A stretch of DNA of 64,000 nucleotides, taken from positions 22,386 to 86,385 of the forward strand of contig WNNJ02001377.1 in the NCBI GenBank assembly GCA_012934845.2, given 5' to 3'. How positions within the stretch are numbered: position 1 is the first letter of the stretch; each line of letters opens with the position of its first letter. The notes below the pieces were generated by a model. It did not search any database. It was not told the origin of the DNA and worked only from the letters and a program-made list of their open reading frames with translations. The translations under genes and the position numbers were made by a program. The DNA comes from Pomphorhynchus laevis. Its lineage: Eukaryota; Acanthocephala; Palaeacanthocephala; Echinorhynchida; Pomphorhynchidae. Positions 55,437 through 64,000 of this stretch are shown one piece after another.

Positions 55437-55830
55437 GTCAACGCAACCTCCTGAATTCTCTTCCGTCTTCGTCGTTTTGATCATACATCCCACCATCTTA
55501 CATCTCTCAATTTGCCTATTATTTATTATCGTGTTCAAATTCATCTTGTTCTCATTGATTTCCGCCTTATAACTTTCTTACCCTTCCTTTATCAACCTTG
55601 ATTTTAATAATTATTGTCCTGTTTACTGTTCTTTGCGTTCCTATAATTTCCTTATTTTACATGTCTCAAACTACTCTCCCTTTTTTGGCTTCCACTCTTT
55701 CCTTGTGGCTGCTCCTTTCTCGTGATATTATCTGCCCATTCATATACGCCAATCAACCTATGTGCTGTTCTTCAAATGCCTAATCCGATTCCATTTAAAT
55801 AATTTATCCGCCTGACTTTTTCATTTTTAT
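55421..55830 (+). mobile_element. LINE family C, copy 4, 5'-truncated
   Basis: Frames give FRLRRFDHTSHHLTSLNLPI, then in another frame YCPVYCSLRSYNFL-type sequence and LPIHIRQSTY...FHLNNLSA, matching the C-terminal end of the 17882-21073 protein. No 3' stem-loop is seen; similarity ends near 55830. Confidence 0.65.
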
Positions 55831-56030
55831 TACATATAAATATATATATATGGGATGATAACGGAGAAAGTTTCAAGTAGTGTATTAAAAATATATTTTG
55901 TTTCTTCAACCAAATAATGAGACATTTCTGACTGTTTTCTATTTTTAACTTTTTGCATAGATGTACTGAACTTGATAATTTGTAAAATTGCCCCATCTAT
56001 GTAAACAATTGGAAATAGTTTGTAAGAGAT

Positions 56031-57989
56031 ATGCTTAGAGATTCAAATTTCGAACATGAACCGTCTAATTATACTCCTCATTCACCCCCTAAATGCAAGC
56101 CTGATGAACTTTTATTAAAAGAGCAAATATTCAACAACGACGGAAATTGGTGGTATTACTATAAGTTTATGCTAAAAGAAACTAATTACCATTATCCGAT
56201 TTTAGCTATACAGGCACTTTACTTAAATATACTAATGTGATGAAAGGATGGCAAACTCGTTTGGTTACCATTGATGCTTTTAACAGACGTCTAATTTATT
56301 ATGCTGTAATTGCACTTTCTTAGTCTGATTTCTAGTATAATTGCTTTGTTTAAGCTTGATGATGCGAAACGATCGGATAAAGGATCTATGATACCTCGAG
56401 CAACCTTGGATATTTCGGTTTGTATTTGAGGATAGCATATCCATTCTTATTATATATAATTATATTATTAAATGAATTTTGTTTTATCTATAAATCATGT
56501 TACTAATAACTCATGATAATTTTATAAAATTGTGCGAGGAACTCAGAAATAACATAATAGGCTACTTGGTTATTTATACATCCGATGGATCGACTAAATT
56601 ATAAAACATTAGTAAACGTTAGATTTCAATTAGATAATATTTTATTATAAAACATTATTTCTATTCGAAAATGCGTATTATCAGATAAACTTTAATTTTT
56701 GTATTTTTATTAAGTTTGGTTAATATTTTTATTACCTTTCAAATAATCATCTGCAAATGATAGATGAATAACAAAGTTGTTGATCACAATGTTTGACAGA
56801 ATATTTCACATCGAAATTTTGTTAGAATTAAAGTAGAAATTTATAAAACGAATAGTAGGGATATCCTTAAAATATCGAGAGCGTTTGCTGCATGTCACGT
56901 TTGGCATCTTTCTCTTTGTACGGAAGACTCAATCAATTTTACTACGACTATTTTCGCTTATAAACTTATTTGAATTGAAAATTTACCCATTAAATCTTGA
57001 ATTATGTTAATTATTGTATAATTATTTATACATTATTAATAATTATTTCATTTTAAAATGCTATATTCATAAATTAAATAAAAATTATTTTTATGTAAAA
57101 ACAACCTTTTTAAAAGTGGCATAATATTTAAAAATCGAACTAAAATTTAAAATTTAACATTTAAAACCTAATTAAATATAAAAATATCAAATATGTAAAT
57201 ACAAAATTTGATGTTAGAAATTAATTTTGTAAAATCAATAATTTGAAAATTATTCAATCTGTCATTTAGAACGTTCTAGTTGTTCCTTCTGATGAAGATT
57301 CTATCTCATTTGCATTATCGATATCAAACAACGAAGTTATTAAATTCCGAGGTAACCTTTGAAATTTTATAAAATTGTAAAATTTAATAAAATCGCTTCA
57401 CAATTAATTTGAAATTATCAATAATTTCAAATTAATGGCGATATTTGTACTTAAATTATATTAATATGTTTTTCAATTTAATAACATTAATTGACCGGCA
57501 TATTTAATATTAATATTAATATATTTATTTATGATCATCTAAAACATGTTAATTATAAAAGAATTTTATTTCTAATTATAACATTTTATCAGATTCATTA
57601 AGCATTTTAAATAATAAAAATATATTAATGAATATAAATATTTTTAAATATTTCAATTATTTTTTAAATATTATATTATTATCACATTCGTGTTATCATC
57701 ATATAGCAACAGATGCAAAAGATCGTCAACAATGGGTAGACAGAATCCGACAAGCTAGCTCTACTGTGCATCCCGGTCCTTTAAATGTAAACAATGCTTT
57801 CTATCTTTAATGCATGCAATATTTGATTAAGATAGCCTACCCTCAGCGGATATCTCGATATCCTCACATGCCGCTATCATCGGCTTCAAAATCACCGAAA
57901 CGTTTACATCGTAAACTGGAACGAAAAATGTCAAGTAAAGCGAATGTTCTTAATCGCGTAAGGTCCAACTCTTTTGATGCTTCTTCGCC
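56031..57989 (+). CDS. OSBPL10/11-like: Oxysterol-binding-protein-related protein, PH-domain exons
   Basis: Six exons join in phase: 56031-56164, 56206-56305, 56355-56417, 57270-57351, 57707-57786, 57832-57989, all with GT..AG introns (41, 49, 852, 355, 45 nt). ATG at 56031 follows an in-frame stop at 56016. The product reads YTGTLLKYTNVMKGWQTRLV, IYYALDDAKRSDKGSMIPRA, then VLVVPSDEDSISFALSI and KFRATDAKDRQQWVDRIRQ, a full PH domain (about residues 45-150). KYTN, PSDEDS and RATDAK.RQ.WV are hallmarks of ORP10/ORP11. A Ser/Arg-rich linker follows. ORPs carry lipids between membranes and the PH domain binds phosphoinositides. The lipid-binding ORD is not found downstream, so the gene is partial in this window. 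Confidence 0.8.
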
Positions 57990-58313
57990 GTAAGTTACAT
58001 TTAAATTCTAAATTTTAAAATTATTAATTTTGCGATGCTTGCTTTATAGAGTTCCCATTTTTGAAACAAAATCTAATTTTTTTCTCGTTAAATTACAAAA
58101 TTTTAATTTTTACAATTTTATTGAATACCACATAATTATATTTTATTGTAAAAGTTGGAATTACAAAGTTTTTTCTTTAACAATTACCTACATGATTCGC
58201 AAATTCTGTTGTAAAAGATCTACAATTTATATAGAAAAATAATTATTATACAAAAAGACAATTTTGAATGAATAAATTGTAAAAATGCTTTAAATACAGG
58301 AGAACGTTTGTCT

Positions 58314-58572
58314 TCTTCGTAGAGAAATGTCATTCTTTTTAGCAAGACTGGCTGCTACCACCAGCCTATCATGTTCTTGCCCTTTTGAGCCGTCGCCAGA
58401 ATGCTGACAGCATTTCCACGTTGGATGGGGATGCTAAAGTTTTGGAGGATATACGAAGTAGCACCTGAATCCCCGGTAACGTGCTTCAATCTTTTTCCTA
58501 TTTCCTTAACGAGAGCCAAAGCGGAAGAGCCCAGAACGGGCTCTTTCGCTTTGAAGAGCCCGCTTTGAAGGG
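58314..58572 (+). other. Candidate further exon or exon relic of the ORP gene
   Basis: After TTCTTTTTAG, a frame with one stop reads QDWLLPPAYHVLALLSRRQN, then ADSISTLDGDAKVLEDIRSS, and ends before GGTAAGTTC. GC content is above the surroundings. The phase does not fit the 57989 donor directly, and a perfect-looking hairpin lies inside (58518-58552). Could be an exon of the ORP linker with a sequence change, or an unrelated insert. Confidence 0.3.
58518..58552. repeat. 15-bp hairpin in GC-rich segment
   Basis: AAAGCGGAAGAGCCC, loop AGAAC, GGGCTCTTTCGCTTT, with a single G-T wobble. GAAGAGCCCGCTTT is repeated once more directly after it. Confidence 0.85.
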
Positions 58573-61500
58573 TAAGTTCTGAAATTATGAAATATTGTAA
58601 ATATTAAAAATTATCTAAAAATAAATGTTTAAATAATTAAACATTCTTGATTTTAAAATATATATTAAATTGTTTAAATTAAATATAAATAATTTATTTT
58701 ATAATTTATTTTCAAATATTTTTAGTTTTTAGATTGTTAAAAACACATTGAATTTTTAAGTAAAGTAAATTGTTTATAAATTGAATACATATTTGTTTTA
58801 ATATTTAATTATCAAAATAAAATGTTCAATGTTTATTTTGGATATAATCATCATTTGCTGCTTTGTTTGAACTTTGTTTCTAGAAACAAAGTTCAATTAA
58901 ATTTTTTAATCAATTTAATCAATAAGTAAATATTTTATCTGACTAATACAAAATCATTTAAATATTATTGTAATAACATTTATTCATTTAGCATTTAACA
59001 TTTTATCATTAATCGTTTTAGTTCATTTGCACACTAACATTATAATGTTTGAACGAATATCTAAAATTCATTTTGAAAACATTGAATATAAATAAAAACA
59101 ATGAAGAAATAAGCTTATATTTAATATAAAATCCAATATATTTTGTTACAGGTATAATGTATATTCAGCTGATTCTAAAAGTTTAAACAAATCGAGTTAA
59201 ATTTGTTGAACTCTATTTTTTATATATTTGAAAAAATATAATTATATATTGTTTTATATTTTTTAAATCACAAATATCGTTACGAAAGCACTGATATTTT
59301 AAAATATTTTATTTTATATTATTTATAGGTTAATGTTTTATTTAATAAAATGCCAACAATGAATATAAAATGTCTAAAATGAATATAATCCGATTATATT
59401 TAATTATATATTTTTTAATCTAAAGAATTAGAAAAATAATAAGTTTATAGGAATATATATGTAAATTATAAATTAAAAAATATATAAATTACTATTATTA
59501 ATTTTAGATTTAAAATTTAATAGGTTTAGATTTATACAATAATCATGAATTATATATCAAAGATTGAATATGCAAAATTGTGAAAAATACAATTTTTTAA
59601 TTATTTACAGCAAATTTATAATTTTTTGAACGTGTGTAAATATACATCTTTAGCAAAAGATGAAATGTATGGGAATTTGTTAATTTTTTTAATTATAATT
59701 CAAGGAATTATTTCGGAACTGGTATTTATATAGTAGAAATTTTGTAATTTTTTTAATTTCGCATCAAGAAATTTGTAACTGATTGTAGAAATAAAAACAA
59801 GGACCTCTCATTTGAGAAATCAATATCTCTTGTTGACAACTGTCATAAAATCCTCTACGACTCTATCGATGTATGATACGTGTTAATTGAAATTTAGGAA
59901 ATTGAATTTAAATTGTTTTTTTTTCGCGATAGGCACTACCAACATTTGGACTGTTTGGGTGCACTGATAACGTAATTTAATTTGTTTTCAATAATATTTT
60001 ATTTCTTTTATTAATTTAAGGATATTCTTTCGCTAAAGTCTGTTAGCCTGTCTACTGTACTTATCTTACACGATTGCCTTAATGCTTTGAGATCAAGTAG
60101 AAAGGTTACTTCTTTTTGATTATAATATTGACTTACTTTTATTTTTAGCAAACAACGATAGCACCATTGCCGCCATCATTAAGATTTTATCGATCACTAA
60201 AATAATGATCCAAGAACTCCGTTTTATTATTTTTGAACGAGATAATTGTAAAATTGTTTTTATTGATGCGCTCGTTAAGAATTATTTTAACACAATTGCA
60301 TTTCGGCAAACTGCATTTTTGTGTTATTTTTATTTTACAAAAGTTTTATTCTCCTCTAATCATTTCACTAATAAATTTTTACAATTTTATGTTCATTTAC
60401 TTAAATATTAAATTATTAAACTTAACTCTAATTAAATTGTTTTATTTTGACTTTTGTATTAACATTTAGCTTTTTATTTTTATATTTTGATTTAATGGAC
60501 CTCAAGGCACGTCGTTATTTAATCATAAATAACGCGTTTGTATTAAATATCCGATTTTTAAAAAGTAATCTTAAAGAATAAAACACGTTTATGTTTATAG
60601 TTTTAAATAAGTGGATAGATTTAAACATCATCCAAAAGCAATGCCATTTTTGACATTGCATCTCGCATACCAACTTATCAGAGTTGGATGGAGATAATCC
60701 CATATTCACATAATCGTTAAGATTATAATAAGTAAGACGATGTCGTGTTTTATACCATTATCATAAAAAGATTCATACAAATACATGGAACCAAAACACA
60801 ACTTGAGTTCGTACGGCATATTTTAAAAAATGACTAGGGTCAACTCCAAAATTTTCATTCAATCCAATCGACTTTAAGATGACGGTATTTTGAATTTCAA
60901 ATTTTATTTTTATATATTTGATGCCTACTCCTGTGTAATTTCTGCTGTAGCACTATGGATTTCTGTGACATCTAATATATAAAAAAGAGATTGGTTCGAT
61001 TGTTCAGAATGGTTTGAACCTTTTTCAAACCGTTCCAAGAGATTTCAAAGATGAATAATAATTATTTCTGAATTTATAAGATTATTGCCAGTAATTTTTT
61101 ATTGTAGGAAAATCAAAAATTAAACTTTTAAAGGATTTTGCAGAACTTATCATTTGTGCAATATCTTTACTTTCACCCTGAAATTCCAAATTTCACTGGT
61201 TTAATTTATAACAGATCTATCAAATTACGATTGTATTCAATTGTTCATAATTTTGTTCTTTATAAGGAATAAAGATTCTAATCCAACAGGTCAAAGAATC
61301 AATCTGCTTTTACTTTGCGATCTTATATCCGTAAGTGAAATCCATTTAAAGTAGGTAATATTTAAATCGTCGATGCGCAATTAATTCAATAGAATTAATT
61401 ATTTTATCACCAGATCCTCATTGCTGAAGAACCGTCAGTTCTCCAGCAATTTAAAGGTGAATTAATTTCCTTTGTGTATTTAATAAAGATATTCAAAATA

Positions 61501-61984
61501 TCGTCGCTTGGTTCGAAAAGGTAATAGCTTTAATAGTTTTTATTTTACATTAAATATCTTTCGACTCACCTTTCTTTATGTAATTCATTAGATGACGTTG
61601 CCTAGATTCTCTTTATAGCTATCATATTTGATAGCTCAACATTTTATTCGCCAGAATAATTATATCCTTATTTGAAAATCTTTCAAAAAGTGTTTGGGAT
61701 CCAATAACAAATGCTTGCTTGATAAGTTTACTCTCTTATTTACGGCTTTTTTACTTTTCGCCAATAAATAAGGAAATTTGAATGAGGCAAGCGTTGAACC
61801 TTTATTTTTATCTGCTATTTTTTAGAATCATTATTGTTCAGGCTTTCTTTTAACTACAAATCCATATTTTTCTTAACTCGGTATTAGGTAGATTAGCTGC
61901 ATTAAAATAATAATGTTGTGATTTAAAATGCCGTTTTAATAAAATTAATAACATTAAAATTAAACAATAACACGTGTTTTTTAA
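58573..61984. other. AT-rich region, probably intronic
   Basis: No clear gene. ATCCTCATTGCTGAAGAACC starts a splice-flanked block (61414-61456, CAG before, GTGAAT after) reading ILIAEEPSVLQQFK; it may be a small exon. Another at 60150-60205 reads QTTIAPLPPSLRFY after TTTTTAG. Both are weak. Confidence 0.35.
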
Positions 61985-62240
61985 GTCAGTGAATAGTAGC
62001 CGAAACCTGATAGCCTAGCAGTTCCTACTGAAGATTTCAAATCTTATTCTGATACATCGTCTATCATTTGTTAGTCAACCGTAGAAATTGATTTTTATTT
62101 TTAATTATACCGTTATAAAAATATAAATTGTATAAAATTTTAAAATCTTATATAATTATTTATTATTAAAAATTATTTATCTTTATTTTTAATTTATAGT
62201 TTAAAATTACGCAGGCTAATTTATCTGATCTGATTTATTC
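61985..62240 (+). repeat. Naiad-type end relic with AGTAG/CTACT helix
   Basis: GCCGAAACCTGATAGCCTAGCAG and the following end sequence are conserved in pieces, ending ATTTATCTGATCTGATTT. The a and b strands are absent; c (61995-61999) and c' (62025-62029) still pair. Confidence 0.7.
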
Positions 62241-62489
62241 TACTGACAAGTTATTATTGATCTGTGGACTTTGTTTTCTTGGTAATATAACGTCTGTCAG
62301 CAGTATAAAATATATACTTGAAAGTATATATTCTTGATACGACATTGTAAAAAATGACAACAAAATGATAAAAAATGATACGACATCGTTTAAGGATTTA
62401 TGTGTTTTAAACGTTTTTTGTTCATATCGCATCTAGAATATTTCATTCAACGATATTAAAGTGTGAATACCGATTTCTAAGATTAATAA

Positions 62490-62585
62490 TATATAAATAT
62501 AAATAATACTATAAAAATATAAATAATACTATATAAATATAAATAAAATAATACTATAATACTATATAAATATAAATAAAATAAT
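62490..62585. repeat. AT microsatellite
   Basis: Irregular repeats of TATAAATATAAATAATAC. Confidence 0.8.
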
Positions 62586-62839
62586 GCAAAATATCCTTAG
62601 GATAATTTTGGTTTATTATCTTTGAGAGACTGATTTGGCAAGATCTAGTGTGTCTTCGAGCTATGATAAGAGGTTGCTGCGGATATCCATTACAATTTCT
62701 TTTACTTAATAACTTTCTTTTCTCTTATATATTATAATATAATATATATTATATTACAGTATACGTTGTATTTATAAGATTTTTGCTGTTTATCAAATTT
62801 TTCTACCTATATGAGGTACTCTAAAAGAAATTCTTTAGA

Positions 62840-63240
62840 ATAAAATACGTGTGACATAGCAGTTCCTCCTGATGACCTCTATAAATACATCGTATATTAT
62901 TAATTAATCAATTCATAACAATTGACTTTAATTTTAAATTTTAGCTATAAATTTTATCATTTAATAAATAAAAGATGTATAACTTCTTATAAATTTTAAT
63001 AAAATTTATAAAATAATTTTACAATTATTTAATAATAAATAATATGATATGTTGAATCAAGGAATAGGAGTCGAAACCTGATAGCATAGCACGTTCTCCT
63101 TATGACCACTAATTCTTATTCTTATACATCGTCTGTTATTTATTAGTCAATTCATAAAAATGACGTTTATTTTAAATTTTAATTTTTTATTTTAACTTGA
63201 TAACTTACATATAATCCTATCTAACAATTATTTATTATTT
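62840..63240 (+). repeat. Two more Naiad-type end relics
   Basis: CATAGCAGTTCCTCCTGATG near 62858 starts one; GTCGAAACCTGATAGCATAG near 63070 another, each followed by the AT-rich end part (TTAGTCAATTCATAAAAATG in the second). Confidence 0.7.
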
Positions 63241-63259
63241 AAAATAAATTTAAAATCAT

Positions 63260-64000
63260 TAGCGAAAATTTTTATGGATGGATAATAAATAATATACTTT
63301 GTATTAGAATAAGATACACTAGATAATCAAATTTCATAAGCGGAAATACTGCATGAGCATGTATTTTCACTGCTAGATGCATAGGAGGACCGACAAACCG
63401 CACAAGGCGAATCAAAACATATTTTAATAATATATTATAATTGTTTATACTATAATTATAATATAAATAATAAAAATATATTTTTACATCTTCAAATATT
63501 TTTATAGTTGTTAATATAAAAATATAAATATTAATATTAATATTAATTATATAAAATTATAAATATTTAAATGTAATACATTAAATAATGAAATTTTAAG
63601 AATTGCAACAATATGTAATGATATTGGCTTTCTTCAAAATCACTTATAAAATTTAATAGATGCATATTTTAAATTGGGTTACTATAAAAATACCATCAAA
63701 CAGAAAATAGTAAAATATATAAATCAATACAATAACATTAAAAATAAATTTAAAATCATTAGCGGAAATTTTTTATGGATGGATAATAAATAATATACTT
63801 TGTATTAGAATAAGATACTAGATAGTTTTATCATAGGAAATACATCATTAGCATGTATTTGGCCCCGCTGCTATGTTGGGTAGATGAAAACATTTTATCC
63901 GAGGAAATACGTCATTAGCTTGAATTTGGCCCCACTACTATGCTGAGTCGAAGTATAAGATTTAAAACCTGATAACATAGCAGTTCCTCCCGATGACCTT
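63260..64000 (+). mobile_element. Naiad-type PLE 3' fragments, running off the window
   Basis: 63270-63400 repeats the RT end (TTTTTATGGATGGATAATAA) and tail. 63565-63790 again codes the last about 70 residues of the RT (LNNEILRIATICNDIGFL, then a stop within) and its end, followed by two hairpin units (63840-63885, 63900-63950) and the module up to the right edge. Confidence 0.75.

Noticed and set aside
60205-60469. Two overlapping ORFs of 68 and 78 residues
   Set aside because: AT-driven, Phe/Leu/Asn-rich, no conserved feature; treated as noncoding.
1-64000. tRNA genes
   Set aside because: No clover-leaf with A and B box words was found on a manual read; a tRNAscan-SE run would be decisive.

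Overview
This is a very AT-rich, repeat-dominated stretch of a metazoan (invertebrate-like) nuclear genome. There is no operon structure. The one recognisable host gene is split by 41-50 nt introns plus two longer ones. Almost everything else is non-LTR retrotransposons (LINEs) and Penelope-like elements (PLEs), many of them nested. The species cannot be named from the sequence. Coordinates of repeat edges are read by eye and may be off by 10-30 bases.

Layout. 1-3842: LINE family A, minus strand, cut by the window edge. 3939-7779: LINE B copy 1. 7800-8260: a second LINE B tail and a PLE end relic. 9495-11600: 5'-truncated Naiad-type PLE, minus strand. 11618-15482: three copies of a Thr-rich, membrane-anchored coding exon in a large inverted duplication with a flipped spacer. 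16070-17045: LINE D piece. 17046-22985: a canonical PLE with C-terminal GIY-YIG, interrupted by an open L2/CR1-like LINE (family C). 23036-23630: small hairpin repeats. 23860-28357: LINE A copy 2. 28358-32530: LINE E, minus strand. 32755-39090: relics (LINE B copy 3, LINE C copy 2, duplicated coding-like fragments). 39106-42190: longest Naiad-type PLE, with N-terminal GIY-YIG. 42994-46803: LINE B copy 2 with a 14-bp target duplication, inserted beside an integrase-like fossil. 47225-53300: LINE F copies, and LINE D copy 2 with LINE C copy 3 inside it. 55401-55830: LINE C copy 4. 56031-57989: PH-domain exons of an oxysterol-binding-protein-related gene (OSBPL10/11-like). 58573-64000: AT-rich DNA with several Naiad end relics.

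How the parts work together. The LINEs and PLEs are independent copy-and-paste elements that insert into each other. The most striking signal is in the end repeat of the Naiad-type PLE. It carries a compact RNA-like module of three mutually crossing helices (GGCCCC/GGGGCC, CTGCTATG/CATAGCAG, AGGAG/CTCCT). The third helix shows two independent compensatory double changes between copies. It contains GAAAC and CTGATGA, both hammerhead words, but not in an order that gives a canonical hammerhead, so it may be an unrecognised structured or self-cleaving RNA. Other structural signals are foldbacks at or near the 5' junctions of all four LINE C copies, a 3' stem-loop of LINE C with a conserved stem and variable loop, and a conserved hairpin between ORF1 and ORF2 of LINE B.
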